Positions 7,277-17,839 of a DNA stretch of 64,000 nucleotides are shown one piece after another; position 1 is the first letter of the stretch, and every line of letters begins with the position of its first letter. The stretch spans positions 1 to 64,000 of the forward strand of contig JAAYUQ010000086.1 in NCBI GenBank assembly GCA_012517575.1. The letters are read 5' to 3'. The notes under the pieces were generated by a model. It ran no database searches, was not told the DNA's origin, and saw nothing but the letters and a program-made list of their open reading frames with translations. Source of the stretch: Bacteroidales bacterium (lineage in GTDB: Bacteria; Bacteroidota; Bacteroidia; Bacteroidales; Paludibacteraceae). A program made the position numbers and the translations under genes.

Positions 7277-8164
7277 TTATTTGCCGTAAATTTCTCCTTT
7301 TGCTGCCAGCAAGGTGTTTTTCATAAGCGAAACACGTGTCATAAGTCCAACCCCGCCAGGCACCGGCGTAATGTAGGATGCTTTGGTTGCCACATCATTA
7401 AAGTCGACATCTCCTTTCAGTTTGAAGCCCGATTTGGTTTCTGTTGAAGGCACTCTTGTTGTTCCAACATCGATGATTACAACGCCATCCTTTACCATGT
7501 CGGCTTTCAAAAATTCCGGTTGTCCCAGTGCAGCAACAATAATATCGGCTTCCCGGCAAATTTCTTTCAGATTTTGGGTGCGACTGTGGCATACGGTAAC
7601 GGTGGCATCGCCCGGATAACCTTTTTGCATTAACAGCATGGCAGTGGGTTTGCCTACAATATTGCTTCTGCCGATGACAACGCAATTTTTCCCGCAGGTT
7701 TCAATTTGGTAACGTTTTAGCAATTCCATGATACCGGCAGGAGTAGCCGAAATATAGCAAGGCAATCCAATGGACAATCGCCCGACATTGATGGGATGGA
7801 AACCATCCACATCTTTTCGGTAATCAATGGCTTCGATAATTTTTTGTTCCGAAATATGTTTGGGCAAAGGCAATTGAACTATGAATCCATCTACGTCGGA
7901 GTCTCTATTCAGGCGGTCAACTTCTTCCAATAACCTTTCTTCGGTAACATCTTCTTCGAAGCGTATCAAAGTGGATTGAAATCCACAAGTTTCGCAATCT
8001 TTTATTTTACCGGCTACGTATGATTCACTGCCGCCGTCGTGTCCCACAATAATGACTGCCAAATGAGGTCTTTTCATGCCAGCCTCCATCATTCGTTTTA
8101 CTTCTTCCGCTATTTCAGTTTTTATTTGCTCCGAAATGAGCTTACCATCCAATAGTTTGTACAT
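7277..8164 (-). CDS. folD: Bifunctional methylenetetrahydrofolate dehydrogenase/cyclohydrolase
   Basis: A 295-residue FolD enzyme interconverting 5,10-methylene-, methenyl- and 10-formyl-tetrahydrofolate in one-carbon metabolism. The active-site segment [13 protein letters not shown] carries Y49 and catalytic K53. [24 protein letters not shown] (NADP-binding domain) and [11 protein letters not shown] are the usual conserved blocks. Length is normal. It is a single gene or the first of a pair with rsmE; no regulatory site is obvious. Confidence 0.95.
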   Translation of the reverse strand: MYKLLDGKLISEQIKTEIAEEVKRMMEAGMKRPHLAVIIVGHDGGSESYVAGKIKDCETCGFQSTLIRFEEDVTEERLLEEVDRLNRDSDVDGFIVQLPLPKHISEQKIIEAIDYRKDVDGFHPINVGRLSIGLPCYISATPAGIMELLKRYQIETCGKNCVVIGRSNIVGKPTAMLLMQKGYPGDATVTVCHSRTQNLKEICREADIIVAALGQPEFLKADMVKDGVVIIDVGTTRVPSTETKSGFKLKGDVDFNDVATKASYITPVPGGVGLMTRVSLMKNTLLAAKGEIYGK

Positions 8165-8425
8165 GTACAGATTAATATAAAAGTATTCTTGTTTGACTAT
8201 CTGAAATTTTCGTACAAAAATACCGTTTTTTGACCAATTTCAGAAAACTTGTGCCAACTATCTATGACAAATGGTTTGTTGAGTTTTGGTATCGAAATTT
8301 TTATAACTATATTCAGGAAAACTGATTTTCAGTATTTTAAATAAAAATTTTCTGTTATAACTTGGCAGAAAACTTTTTAGGGTAGCAACTTTTGTAATAA
8401 TCGAAATAGAAAAATTCAAATAAAA

Positions 8426-9148
8426 TCATAAAACAGAATGAATCACCTCCCATGAAGTTTTCATCAGGTCAGGAATACGGTCGGGAAGATAAGGCGTTAC
8501 CTCAATAGGCTGATGAATAATCATTTCTATAACGCCGGGTTTAACTTTGAAACTTGTTTTTGATAATCGTTCAAAACTTCCTTTGATGGTAACAGGGACA
8601 ATGGGAAGTGCCAAGTCGGCAGCAATTTGGAAAGCACCTTTTTTGAATTTTCTCATTTGTCCGTTGGAGGAGCGTGTTCCTTCAGGGAAAACAACTATGG
8701 AATTCCCCTTTTTCAGTTGTTTTTTAGCTTTTTCGATGCTGACTTTTGCAGCATGAGCATTGGAACGGTCAACGAAAATATGTCCGGCCATTTCGCTGGC
8801 CAATCCTACAAAAGGAACTTTTCGGAGTTCTTTTTTCATAATCCATTTGAACCGAACCGGAAGCCAGCCATAAATTACAAAAATATCGAACATGCTTTGA
8901 TGATTGGCAGCAAAAACGTAAGATTTTCCTCTTTCGATTTTTTCCAGTCCCTTCACTTTCACTTTTATGAAGAATAGTGCGCATGTGGCTTTCGACCACC
9001 ATCGCGCTGGCAAATATGAAATATTACTGTTCGGGAAAATCGGCGACAGAATAATGGTAAAGATACATGTCAGCAACGTTAAAACAATTTCAATGGGAAC
9101 GCAGATAATCCATTGATATACAGAGAATAAGCAATTTTTAATTTTCAT
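8426..9148 (-). CDS. plsC: 1-acyl-sn-glycerol-3-phosphate acyltransferase
   Basis: A 240-residue membrane-anchored acyltransferase that acylates lysophosphatidic acid to phosphatidic acid in phospholipid synthesis. The HxxxxD catalytic motif is NHQSMFD with H83 and D88, and the glycerol-phosphate-binding motif FPEGTRS is at 154-160. One or two hydrophobic segments near the N-terminus (about 10-40) should anchor it to the inner membrane. Isolated on the minus strand, with about 260 and 180 bases of AT-rich spacer on its two sides. Confidence 0.9.
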   Translation of the reverse strand: MKIKNCLFSVYQWIICVPIEIVLTLLTCIFTIILSPIFPNSNISYLPARWWSKATCALFFIKVKVKGLEKIERGKSYVFAANHQSMFDIFVIYGWLPVRFKWIMKKELRKVPFVGLASEMAGHIFVDRSNAHAAKVSIEKAKKQLKKGNSIVVFPEGTRSSNGQMRKFKKGAFQIAADLALPIVPVTIKGSFERLSKTSFKVKPGVIEMIIHQPIEVTPYLPDRIPDLMKTSWEVIHSVL

Positions 9149-9324
9149 GCTGTGTAATTTTTTGAAATAAAGAAAAATCGATCAATGAATTTTAAAATCC
9201 AACGTTTTTTAGAATTTTTTATGTTGAAATAAATTATGCTAAAAAGAATTTTCACTGCAAAGATATATGTTTCCTGCACGAATAAAAAACACCATTAATT
9301 CAACAAACAATATTGCTCAATTGT

Positions 9325-10284
9325 TTATTTAAGCTTTATTTTACGGGCCTGACTAACAAACAGTCCACCCACTACAATCGCTATACCCATCCATTTAAGC
9401 GTGGTTAATTGTTCATTTAAAAATATCCAGGAAAAAACAGCTGTAAATACCGGTATCAGATTGGTAAAAACATTGCTGCGAGCTACTCCGATTCGTCTCA
9501 CCACCCTTGCAAAAAGGACATAAGCTATTACCGAAGCGAAAATGGACAGCATAAGTAAAGCTTCAATGGAAGAACGTGTAAAATGTAAAGTTGAAAAATA
9601 GGAATAATCGGTCAATAGAGAAGTAGGAACAAAAAACATCAATCCGAAAAGGCTTTGATAAAGAATAATGTTCAAGGTGTAATACTGAATGGAAATTTTT
9701 TGCAGAACAACGGCATAACAAATGGCTGAAAAAACGGCAAAAAAGAGTAAAACTATGCCGAGTGGTTGCACATGGAAATTGCCGCTTGGTTCAAAGATAA
9801 CCAGAAAAACACCGGAAAGCGACAGAATTATTCCGGCAACATTGAACCAACCTATGCGTTCTCTCAGAATCAAAAAAGCCAGCAGAGGAGAGAAAACAGG
9901 AATGGTGGAAATAATAACCGAAGCCAGCGTGGATGAAACCATCGTCAAACCGAAAGTTTCGCCAATATAATACAGGTAGGGTTCAAAAAGTGCAAGCAGC
10001 AAAAACCATTTCAAATCTTTTTTCTGAATTTTCTGAAAGCGTCCTGAAAGTAGCGAAACGAGTAACAATAGCACCGAAGCAATGATTAATCGGCAGGTTA
10101 TCAGCATCATGGGACGAAAGGAAGTCAATGCTGCTTTTGTCCAGATAAATGAGAAAGCCCAAATAAGCATGGCTGCGACAATGGAAACATATAAACCCAA
10201 TGATTTGAATCTTGACATATATTTACGAATCAACTTATAGTTTAAAATTTTGTTTTCTTGCTTTGACAAAGAATTTTTAATCAA
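9325..10284 (-). CDS. EamA/DMT-superfamily transporter
   Basis: A drug/metabolite-transporter protein of up to 319 residues with about ten membrane segments arranged as two EamA repeats; the second begins around the PLGIVLLFFAVFSAICYAV stretch. Substrate unknown: the family includes amino-acid and metabolite exporters. The start is uncertain. ATG 10218 (MSRFKSLG) would directly precede the first membrane helix, whereas 10284 adds 22 charged residues; I keep the longer form but think 10218 at least as likely. It reads away from the tRNA-Asn gene. Confidence 0.8.
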   Translation of the reverse strand: MIKNSLSKQENKILNYKLIRKYMSRFKSLGLYVSIVAAMLIWAFSFIWTKAALTSFRPMMLITCRLIIASVLLLLVSLLSGRFQKIQKKDLKWFLLLALFEPYLYYIGETFGLTMVSSTLASVIISTIPVFSPLLAFLILRERIGWFNVAGIILSLSGVFLVIFEPSGNFHVQPLGIVLLFFAVFSAICYAVVLQKISIQYYTLNIILYQSLFGLMFFVPTSLLTDYSYFSTLHFTRSSIEALLMLSIFASVIAYVLFARVVRRIGVARSNVFTNLIPVFTAVFSWIFLNEQLTTLKWMGIAIVVGGLFVSQARKIKLK

Positions 10285-10300
10285 ATTTCAGTCAAAAATT

Positions 10301-10332
10301 ATTGTGTATATCAAAAAAGATTATTACTTTTG
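10301..10332 (+). promoter_or_regulatory. Predicted promoter of tRNA-Asn
   Basis: ATTG at 10301-10304, a 20-base spacer, then TACTTTTG at 10325-10332 matches TAnnTTTG. The predicted start near 10340 would give a short tRNA leader. Confidence 0.5.
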
Positions 10333-10360
10333 CCTTCGCTTTTTGAAAGCAATATGAAAT

Positions 10361-10434
10361 TCTTCCTTAGCTCAGTCGGTTAGAGCATCTGACTGTTAAT
10401 CAGAGGGTCCTTGGTTCAAGTCCAAGAGGAAGAG
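10361..10434 (+). tRNA. tRNA-Asn(GTT)
   Basis: A full cloverleaf can be folded. The acceptor stem is TCTTCCT with AGGAAGA, the D-stem GCTC/GAGC, and the anticodon stem TCTGA/TCAGA around loop CTGTTAA. Anticodon GTT is at 10395-10397, and the T-stem is CTTGG/CCAAG with TTCAAGT. The discriminator is G10434, followed by CAA, so the CCA tail is not encoded. A terminator follows directly. Confidence 0.97.
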
Positions 10435-10435
10435 C

Positions 10436-10461
10436 AAAACCACCGAAAAGGTGGTTTTTTT
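10436..10461 (+). terminator. Terminator of tRNA-Asn
   Basis: Stem AAAACCACC (10436-10444), loop GAAAA, stem GGTGGTTTT (10450-10458) running into seven Ts (10455-10461). It begins two bases after the tRNA discriminator. Confidence 0.85.
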
Positions 10462-10474
10462 GTTTGTATGCTTT

Positions 10475-12013
10475 TTATCCTGCCCAACCTTCCCGATCCA
10501 GATTTCTGTAATTAATGGCTTCGGCAATATGATAAGGCAAAATTTTTTCCGAATCGTCCAAGTCGGCAATAGTTCTGGAAACTTTTAAAATTCTGTCGTA
10601 AGCGCGTGCCGACAGATTCAGTCGCTGCATGGCATTTTTCAATAATTCCAATCCTTCCTTGTCAGGTACGGCGAACATGCGTTGTAGTTTGGTAGTCATT
10701 TGCGCATTGCAGTAAACGCCATCGATATCACGAAAGCGTAGTTCCTGAATTTGACGTGCTTTGATAACCCTTTCTCGGATTTGTGCGCTGCTTTCGGCAT
10801 CCCTTTTTTCGGAAAGTTTTTCAAAAGGCACGGGGACAATTTCGATGTGAATATCTATTCTGTCGAGAAGCGGTCCCGAAATACGGTTCAAATATTTCTG
10901 TACTACTCCCGGAGCGCAGACACATTCTCTTTCGGGATGGTTATAATACCCGCAAGGACATGGATTCATGGCTGCCACCAGCATAAAGCTGGCAGGATAT
11001 TCAATGGTAAATTTGGCTCTCGAAATACATATTTTTCTGTCTTCCAATGGCTGTCGCAAAACTTCGAGAACAGTTCTCTTAAATTCCGGCAACTCATCCA
11101 GAAAAAGAACGCCATTGTGAGCAAGCGAAATTTCTCCGGGTTGAGGAAAAGTACCGCCGCCTACCAGCGCTACATCCGATATTGTATGATGCGGACTTCG
11201 GAAAGGTCGCTCGGAAATGAGCGATGTGTTGCTGTCGATATTACCCGCAACGGAATGAATTTTGGTTGTTTCCAGTGCTTCATGGAGAGTCAAAGGCGGT
11301 AGAATGGTAGAAATTCTTTTGGCCAGCATGGACTTTCCCGCGCCCGGAGGTCCTATCATGATAATATTGTGTCCACCTGCAGCGGCAACTTCGAGCGCTC
11401 TTTTTACATTTTCCTGTCCCTTTACTTCTGCAAAATCTACTTCGGACTGGTTTAAGTTATTGAAAAATTCTTCTCTTGTATTTACCAGCGTAGGTTCGAG
11501 TTGATTTTTTCCATTGAGAAAATCGATTACTTCCTTTAAGTTTTCCACGCCATAAACTTCCAAATTATTGACTACGGCGGCTTCACGTGCATTTTGCTTG
11601 GGCAGGATAAATCCTTTGAATTTTTCTTCTCGGGCTTTGATAGAAATGGGCAGAACACCTTTTATCGGTTGCAAACTTCCATCCAGCGACAATTCTCCCA
11701 TAATGACGTAATGTTGAAGCACTTCTGGATTGATTTTTCCATCAGCTGCCAAAATGCCAATGGCCAAAGGCAGGTCGTAAGCTGAACCTTCTTTGCGAAT
11801 ATCGGCCGGAGCCATGTTGACCACAACTTGTTTGTGTGGCATTTTATATCCGATATAATCCAAAGCAGAAGCAATGCGTTCATGACTTTCCTTCACCGCA
11901 TTGTCAGGAAGCCCTACCAGAAAGAAACGAATCCCTTGATTTACATTGACTTCAATGGTAATAATGGTGGCATTGATACCTTGAACAGCAGCTCCAAAAG
12001 TTTTTACCAGCAT
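10475..12013 (-). CDS. comM: YifB/ComM-family Mg-chelatase-like AAA+ ATPase
   Basis: A 512-residue AAA+ protein. An N-terminal Lon-protease-like/ChlI domain (about 1-170) is followed by the ATPase core with Walker A GPPGAGKS at 221-228 and Walker B LFLDEL at about 303-308, and a C-terminal Mg-chelatase-related region with a Cys-rich stretch (CPCGYYNHPERECVC). In Vibrio and Haemophilus ComM is a hexameric helicase that drives branch migration during natural transformation. dprA at 31.5 kb is another transformation-related gene, but both are widespread in bacteria not known to be competent. Length is typical. Confidence 0.9.
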   Translation of the reverse strand: MLVKTFGAAVQGINATIITIEVNVNQGIRFFLVGLPDNAVKESHERIASALDYIGYKMPHKQVVVNMAPADIRKEGSAYDLPLAIGILAADGKINPEVLQHYVIMGELSLDGSLQPIKGVLPISIKAREEKFKGFILPKQNAREAAVVNNLEVYGVENLKEVIDFLNGKNQLEPTLVNTREEFFNNLNQSEVDFAEVKGQENVKRALEVAAAGGHNIIMIGPPGAGKSMLAKRISTILPPLTLHEALETTKIHSVAGNIDSNTSLISERPFRSPHHTISDVALVGGGTFPQPGEISLAHNGVLFLDELPEFKRTVLEVLRQPLEDRKICISRAKFTIEYPASFMLVAAMNPCPCGYYNHPERECVCAPGVVQKYLNRISGPLLDRIDIHIEIVPVPFEKLSEKRDAESSAQIRERVIKARQIQELRFRDIDGVYCNAQMTTKLQRMFAVPDKEGLELLKNAMQRLNLSARAYDRILKVSRTIADLDDSEKILPYHIAEAINYRNLDREGWAG

Positions 12014-12065
12014 AAAGAATTTTTTTATGATATAGATTCAGATAATTGTTTTTTAATAGAATGAC

Positions 12066-13100
12066 TTATTTTTTTAGTAGCTTATCTACCGAAGCAGACA
12101 GGGTAAACAACTGTTCAAAAAATACTTTTCCTTCCGATACGTGAAATTCCATCGCCAATTTTCCATTAATTCTATTGCTTTTCAGCATGTTCCAATACCA
12201 TTTGCTTTCAAAATAACTGTCAGAACGAAGAAATGGATTACTCCAGTAAAGATTCCAGCCGTGTTTGTCGTACAGTCTCATTCTCGCATCGCCCCAATAA
12301 AGCGTATTGGAAATACCAAATTTTCGGTATTCAATTTCATTTCTGACAACCAAACCGGAAGGCGTAAAAGTCATGTTGTCCACGCCGCGTTCGCGCTCAA
12401 AACTCTGCAAAATACCGGCAGCAAAGATGAGTGTATCCAAATGGGTAATAGAAGTTATATCGATGCCAGCCGAAAGATGGGCCAGCAGATTGTCGCAAAC
12501 GTGAAATTCGGAATTGCGTGGAGACGTATTGGCATAGTGGAACATATAGGACTGAAAATCGGCAAAAAACAAATGATGGCGTTTGTTGGCTGAAGCTCCA
12601 ATAAAAAACGATTCCCGTTCAGTGGCTGTTTGGTGTCCTGTCCAATCGAGCCAGAGGTTGAAAAAAGAAGTCGGATTGGCAACTTGCCAAAAAAGTCCCT
12701 GTAAATTGGGTCGGAAATATCGAATGGAATCTTTAAAAAAGAAATCGGAATAATTGGAAAGAATATTCTGACGTGGAAAAGAGCCAGCACGAAAAAGAGT
12801 TTTTTGTGATTGGTACTGATAATAAGCTACCAAATCAATTTTTTCTATGGTTTTTTGAGAACCGGAAATGTTTAATAAATCTGCGCCTCCATGTAACGAA
12901 TTATTTTTGTCCCATTCCACAGCCAGTGCGGGAATTAAATGAACACCTTTCATGGTTTGGTCGATGGTGAGGGTAGAAGAAGAAAATTCGGTGTTGTCAA
13001 AAAAATAGTTTAATCCCAATTCACCTTTTAATACTTGACCATAAAGAGAGAAAGGCAAGAATAAGCCAAGCAGAAAAAAAACACGAATTGATCGAACCAT
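12066..13100 (-). CDS. Predicted outer-membrane beta-barrel protein, unknown function
   Basis: A 344-residue protein with a signal peptide (MVRSIRVFFLLGLFLPFSLYG, cleavage probably before Q). It then alternates amphipathic and aromatic stretches with repeated W/Y-ending strands, as in outer-membrane barrels; there are no internal membrane helices. I do not recognise a named family. The start at 13100 is preferred over 13133, because the upstream GTG/ATG region overlaps a TAnnTTTG-like element on the minus strand (13138-13131). It lies 52 bases upstream of the comM-like gene on the same strand and may be co-transcribed with it. It could be a porin-like or structural envelope protein; confidence in the barrel is moderate. 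Confidence 0.65.
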   Translation of the reverse strand: MVRSIRVFFLLGLFLPFSLYGQVLKGELGLNYFFDNTEFSSSTLTIDQTMKGVHLIPALAVEWDKNNSLHGGADLLNISGSQKTIEKIDLVAYYQYQSQKTLFRAGSFPRQNILSNYSDFFFKDSIRYFRPNLQGLFWQVANPTSFFNLWLDWTGHQTATERESFFIGASANKRHHLFFADFQSYMFHYANTSPRNSEFHVCDNLLAHLSAGIDITSITHLDTLIFAAGILQSFERERGVDNMTFTPSGLVVRNEIEYRKFGISNTLYWGDARMRLYDKHGWNLYWSNPFLRSDSYFESKWYWNMLKSNRINGKLAMEFHVSEGKVFFEQLFTLSASVDKLLKK

Positions 13101-13336
13101 AAAATTTTTGCTTTCAAAATTAATTTTAAGCAAAAATACTGATTATCTTTTCAATTTTACCAATAGTCAACAAAAATTTATTTTTCAAAGCAGTTTTTCT
13201 CCGGTTCAAGCATCAAAATAATTTTTCTCGGGGAAAAACAGACAAATTATGGAATTTGTAAAGAGACTGTTGGGTTTAAGTATAATTGAAAACTTGGATT
13301 TTCACAATGAATTTTATTGTGCTTGACTTCAGCTTT

Positions 13337-15949
13337 TTATTTTCCCAAGATGATTTTTTTGATTTCGTTCAGTTTATTGAGTGCTTCAACGGGAGTTAAG
13401 TTGTTTATGTCCAGATTTTTAATCTCGTCCCTTATTTGTTCCAGCACAGGATCATCAAGTTGAAAAAAGGAAAGCTGGTAACCTTCTCTTTGTTGGGCAA
13501 TTTTATCAACCGGTTTGGAAATATCGGATTGACGGTTATCCGTTTCGAGCTGTTTAAGTATTTGTTCGGCTCGTTTTACAATACTTTGAGGCATCCCTGC
13601 CATTTTAGCCACATGAATACCGAAGCTGTGTTCACTTCCGCCTCGAACCAATTTTCGGAGAAATATCACCTTGTTGTCCACTTCCTTAACCGAAACATTG
13701 AAGTTTCTCACCCGCGAAAATGATTTTTCCATTTCGTTCAGTTCGTGGTAATGCGTAGCAAAAAGCGTTTTAGCCTTGTGAGCAGGATGTTCGTGAATAT
13801 ATTCTACAATTGCCCAAGCAATAGAAATACCGTCATAAGTGCTTGTTCCTCTTCCCAGCTCGTCAAAAAGAACCAAACTGCGGGAGGAAAGATTGTTCAG
13901 AATACTGGCTGCTTCGCTCATCTCAACCATAAAAGTTGATTCGCCCAAAGAAATGTTATCGCTTGCTCCAACACGGGTGAAAATTTTATCTACTACGCCA
14001 ATTTTGGCGCTTTCCACCGGCACGAAGCATCCCATTTGCGCCATAAGGGTAATCAGAGCCGTTTGTCGAAGCAAAGCCGATTTTCCGGACATGTTGGGAC
14101 CGGTGATAATCATGATTTGCTGTCCCGAACTGTCGAGATATACATCGTTGGCAACATAACTTTCACCCAGAGGAAGTTGTTTTTCGATAACCGGATGTCT
14201 GCCTTGATGAATTTCCAAAATTTCAGATTCGTTAATTTCGGGACGGACATAATGGTTTTCTTTCGAAACTTTTGCAAAGGAAAGCAGACAATCTAACTGG
14301 GCTATCAGGTTCGAGTCGAGTTGAAGAGCCGGAATATATTCGGAAAGACTTAATACCAATTCGTTGAACAAACGGGTTTCAATGTCCGTAATTTTTTCTT
14401 CTGCTCCGAGTATTTTCTCTTCATAGTCTTTCAATTCTTCTGTAATATAACGCTCGGCATTTACCAGTGTCTGTTTACGTATCCATGTTTCGGGTACCTT
14501 CTCTTTATAAGTATTGCGAACTTCGAGGTAGTAGCCGAAAACATTGTTGAATCCTATTTTTAAGCTCGGAATGCCTGTTGCTTCGCTTTCGCGTTCCTGA
14601 ATTTTTTGCAGAAAATCTTTTCCTGAGAAAGCCAGTTCTCTCAATTCATCAAGATCGGCATTAACGCCTCTTTTAATAATATTTCCCCGATTGATAAGTA
14701 TGGGAGGATCGTTTTGAATTTCCTTTTCAATTTTTTCGGAGATAATAGAGCAGGCATTTAATTGGTCGGCAATGGTGCGCAAAGTGATATTTTCAGTGTG
14801 GGAACAAAATTGTTTTATTGGTTCTATGGCTTTGAGCGCCGTTTTCAACTGAACCACTTCTCGCGGATTAATTCTGCCGACAGCAATCTTTGACACCAAA
14901 CGTTCCAAATCGCCTATCAAGGCAATGTTTTGCTCAAGGGCTTCTTTCAACTCAGGATGTTTGAAAAAGTAGTCGACTACATCCAGCCTTTCGTTGATAG
15001 ATTTTACATTTTTCAGCGGGAAAGCCATCCAACGTTTCAGCAGTCGGCTGCCCATTGGGCTGATGGTTTTATCCAAAACTTCGAGCAAGGTTTTTCCGCC
15101 TTCGTTGATAGCTTCAAAAAGTTCAAGATTTCTTACTGTGAATCTGTCGAGCCACACAAAACGATCTTCTTCTATTCGGGAAAGTTGGGTAATATGTCCT
15201 GTCTGTTGATGATGAGTCAGGTCGAGATAGTAAAGAATGGCGCCGGCTGCAATCACTCCGTTGGCAAGTCCTTCTACGCCAAAGCCTTTCAAACTTTTTG
15301 TTTCAAATTGTTTTAGCAGCCTGTCTTTGGCAGCATCAAGGGTGAATACCCAATCTTCGAGCGGATAGGAGTAAAATTTGGTTCCAAATAAATTTTCAAA
15401 TTCCTTCTTTTTTGTACGGTCGAAAATAATTTCCTTGGGCGAAAAGCTGTTCAGCAGCTTATCAACATATTCGTTTGTTCCTTCAGCCAGCAGGAATTCT
15501 CCGGTAGAAATATCCAGGAAGGCTATACCGGCCTGATTTTTATTGAGATATACACTGGCTAAAAAATTATTTTCCTTGTGGTTGAGAATGGTGTCGTTAT
15601 AAGTAACGCCGGGAGTTACCAGTTCGGTTATGCCTCTTTTTACAATTTTTTTTGTCAGTTTTGGATCTTCCAGCTGGTCGCAAATAGCTACTCTTTTTCC
15701 TGCTCTTACCAGTTTTGGAAGATAAGTGTCCAATGCATGATGAGGAAATCCTGCCAATTCCACACTTTTTGCCGATCCGTTGGCGCGACGCGTGAGGGTA
15801 ATCCCCAAAATTTCAGCAGCTTCGATGGCATCACTCGAGAAAGTTTCGTAAAAATCGCCGCAACGAAACAATAAAATAGCATCGGGATGTTTTGATTTCA
15901 TCTCGAAATATTGTTTCATTAAAGGCGTTTCTACAATTGGTTCAGACAT
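13337..15949 (-). CDS. mutS: DNA mismatch repair protein MutS
   Basis: An 870-residue MutS1. The mismatch-recognition domain holds the Phe-x-Glu type segment CGDFYETF near residue 30, followed by connector, lever and clamp domains and a C-terminal ABC-type ATPase with Walker A GPNMSGKS and Walker [13 protein letters not shown]. The C-terminal tail has the helix-turn-helix used for dimerisation. It recognises base mismatches after replication and recruits MutL. Length is standard; no truncation. It stands alone between the barrel gene and a glycosyltransferase. Confidence 0.97.
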   Translation of the reverse strand: MSEPIVETPLMKQYFEMKSKHPDAILLFRCGDFYETFSSDAIEAAEILGITLTRRANGSAKSVELAGFPHHALDTYLPKLVRAGKRVAICDQLEDPKLTKKIVKRGITELVTPGVTYNDTILNHKENNFLASVYLNKNQAGIAFLDISTGEFLLAEGTNEYVDKLLNSFSPKEIIFDRTKKKEFENLFGTKFYSYPLEDWVFTLDAAKDRLLKQFETKSLKGFGVEGLANGVIAAGAILYYLDLTHHQQTGHITQLSRIEEDRFVWLDRFTVRNLELFEAINEGGKTLLEVLDKTISPMGSRLLKRWMAFPLKNVKSINERLDVVDYFFKHPELKEALEQNIALIGDLERLVSKIAVGRINPREVVQLKTALKAIEPIKQFCSHTENITLRTIADQLNACSIISEKIEKEIQNDPPILINRGNIIKRGVNADLDELRELAFSGKDFLQKIQERESEATGIPSLKIGFNNVFGYYLEVRNTYKEKVPETWIRKQTLVNAERYITEELKDYEEKILGAEEKITDIETRLFNELVLSLSEYIPALQLDSNLIAQLDCLLSFAKVSKENHYVRPEINESEILEIHQGRHPVIEKQLPLGESYVANDVYLDSSGQQIMIITGPNMSGKSALLRQTALITLMAQMGCFVPVESAKIGVVDKIFTRVGASDNISLGESTFMVEMSEAASILNNLSSRSLVLFDELGRGTSTYDGISIAWAIVEYIHEHPAHKAKTLFATHYHELNEMEKSFSRVRNFNVSVKEVDNKVIFLRKLVRGGSEHSFGIHVAKMAGMPQSIVKRAEQILKQLETDNRQSDISKPVDKIAQQREGYQLSFFQLDDPVLEQIRDEIKNLDINNLTPVEALNKLNEIKKIILGK

Positions 15950-16019
15950 ATATAGATAATCTTTGCTCTCTAAATTTGAATAATTGAAGTGTAGGACTTT
16001 CCAGATGGGGAAAAATATT

Positions 16020-17150
16020 TCAGTGCTTGAAAAAAAGGCTGTTGATGGCAGCGGTCATTTTATCCCAGCCATATTTTTGCTTTTCTGTTTTTATATTGGG
16101 TAAAAATGTTTCTTCCCGATGATTTTGATAAAAATCAACTATGGCGTCGGCAATTTCTTTGGGTTGTCCGTTCACCACATAACCAACTTTTCCGTTAGGG
16201 ATAATTTCAGCCAAGCCCCCCACATTGGTAACCAGCATGGGTTTTTCAAAGTGATAGGCAATTTGACTGACTCCACTTTGGGTAGCAGACCGATAAGGTT
16301 GTGCCACCAAATCGGCTATGCTGAAATAGTATTTTACCTCACTTTCAGGAATAAAGTTGGTTCTAAGTTCAACTCTGTTGCCCAGTCCCAAATGAGCAAT
16401 CTGTTTTAAATAAGGTTCGGGATTCTCGTAAAATTCGCAGGCAACAACCAGTTGTACCTCCATATCTTTAAGTCTCTTATCTGCAAAAGCTTCCAGCAGC
16501 AAATCCAATCCTTTGTAATGACGGATAAATCCGAAAAACAAAACATAACGTTTATTTTCGGGCAAGCCCAGTTTTAAAGCAGCTTCGCTTTTCGATACAA
16601 TTTTTCCGTAATGGTCGTAAACAGGATGAGGAACAACAATTTTTGGCTTATTTTTCTTGTCAAAATGTTGGATATCTTCCACTACAGAATTTGCCATAGC
16701 CAAAAAACCATCCATATTTTTTACGAAATATTGTGGCAACCACTTGTCCAATGGTGTAGGTTCATGAGGAATCATATTGTGAACCAGTCCCACCATTTTA
16801 GTTTGCGGAGAACGTGCATATTGCGCAATAGTTGCAAAACAGGGTGCTATAAAAGAAGTCCAGTAACAAAATATGACCAAATCGGGCGCTTTCTTCTTGA
16901 TTTCTTTCCCAACTTTTATCCAATTGAGAGGGTTTATCGAACTGATGCGGCGCTGAATTTTAAGGTCTTTCGGAGTCTTTTCTGATGAAAACTGAGACTT
17001 TCCCGGGAACAGGAAATTTGGGTATTGAAGAGTAAAAGTGATTATTTCTACCTCATGGCCTTCACTGGCGTATTCACGCGCCAAACGTTCGTTGAACGAA
17101 GCCAAACCCCCTCTGTAAGGATATGCTGTACCGACAATAATGATTTTCAT
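16020..17150 (-). CDS. GT4-family glycosyltransferase
   Basis: A 376-residue GT-B-fold glycosyltransferase. The N-terminal motif [14 protein letters not shown] is typical of GT4 enzymes, and the C-terminal half has [17 protein letters not shown] and the nucleotide-sugar loop ([15 protein letters not shown], then [11 protein letters not shown]). It transfers a sugar from an activated donor, probably to a cell-envelope glycan or lipid. Donor and acceptor cannot be told, and no polysaccharide cluster surrounds it. A TAATTTTG element on the minus strand (17177-17170) may be its -7 box. Confidence 0.85.
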   Translation of the reverse strand: MKIIIVGTAYPYRGGLASFNERLAREYASEGHEVEIITFTLQYPNFLFPGKSQFSSEKTPKDLKIQRRISSINPLNWIKVGKEIKKKAPDLVIFCYWTSFIAPCFATIAQYARSPQTKMVGLVHNMIPHEPTPLDKWLPQYFVKNMDGFLAMANSVVEDIQHFDKKNKPKIVVPHPVYDHYGKIVSKSEAALKLGLPENKRYVLFFGFIRHYKGLDLLLEAFADKRLKDMEVQLVVACEFYENPEPYLKQIAHLGLGNRVELRTNFIPESEVKYYFSIADLVAQPYRSATQSGVSQIAYHFEKPMLVTNVGGLAEIIPNGKVGYVVNGQPKEIADAIVDFYQNHREETFLPNIKTEKQKYGWDKMTAAINSLFFKH

Positions 17151-17257
17151 ATAAGATTTTTTCTATTTGCAAAATTACAAAATTTCCGACGAATAAAATT
17201 TCTGTTTTTTTGTAAAATACAAAACTCCTGTAACAAATTGTCAAATTGGGCATTAGC

Positions 17258-17288
17258 ATTGGAGAAGAACTAAAATTTTTTATCTTTG
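17258..17288 (+). promoter_or_regulatory. Predicted promoter of tadA
   Basis: ATTG at 17258-17261, a 19-base spacer, then TATCTTTG at 17281-17288. The in-frame TTG at 17286 is part of this -7 box, so translation must begin downstream, at the ATG 17325. Confidence 0.55.
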
Positions 17289-17324
17289 CAATCAAAATGC
17301 TTTATTTATAGGAAATTTAATCAG

Positions 17325-17765
17325 ATGGAAGATAATCAGGATATTAAATTTATGAAACAAGCGCTTTCGGAAGCTCACAAAGCAGCTGAAAAAGATGAAG
17401 TTCCCATTGGTGCAGTAATAGTATGCCAGGAAAATATTATTGCACGTGCCCACAACCTCACTGAGACTTTGAATGACGTTACGGCACATGCCGAAATGCA
17501 GGCCATCACTTCAGCTGCTAATTATTTGGGAGGTAAATATTTGACCGACTGTACCATGTACGTTACCATAGAGCCTTGCGTTATGTGTGCCGGAGCCCTG
17601 AGATGGGCACAAATTAAGAAAATTGTTTACGGAGCTTCCGATGAAAAACGAGGATATTCAAAATTCGCACCCAATGCGTTACATCCCAAAACAGAAGTGC
17701 TTCCGGGGGTGCTGGCAGAAGAATGTGCGGCGTTGATACAGGGTTTTTTTAAAAGAAAAAGGTAA
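17325..17765 (+). CDS. tadA: tRNA adenosine(34) deaminase
   Basis: A 146-residue zinc deaminase of the CDA fold that converts A34 of tRNA-Arg(ACG) to inosine. The zinc and catalytic motif HAE is at 55-57, and PCVMC (84-88) supplies the other ligands. The ATG at 17325 is chosen because the longer form would start inside the predicted promoter. Its stop codon lies in the left arm of a long-stem terminator shared with the convergent thioredoxin gene. Broader guanine or cytosine deaminases are related, but the length and motifs favour TadA. Confidence 0.92.
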   Translation: MEDNQDIKFMKQALSEAHKAAEKDEVPIGAVIVCQENIIARAHNLTETLNDVTAHAEMQAITSAANYLGGKYLTDCTMYVTIEPCVMCAGALRWAQIKKIVYGASDEKRGYSKFAPNALHPKTEVLPGVLAEECAALIQGFFKRKR

Positions 17766-17817
17766 AGACATTTTAAATAGTCAGCTCTATTTTTAACTTT
17801 CAAAATGTCTTTACCTT
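17759..17817. terminator. Long-stem terminator between tadA and thioredoxin
   Basis: A perfect 16-bp stem between 17759-17774 and 17802-17817 with a 27-base loop. The left arm begins within the last codons and stop of tadA. The A/T-rich ends allow termination in both directions for the convergent genes. Confidence 0.7.
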
Positions 17818-17839
17818 ATTTTCCGCAGTATTTTCCCTC

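Noticed and set aside
17286-17324. TTG start for tadA, adding 13 residues
   Set aside because: The TTG is part of the predicted -7 box; the ATG at 17325 gives the normal family length.
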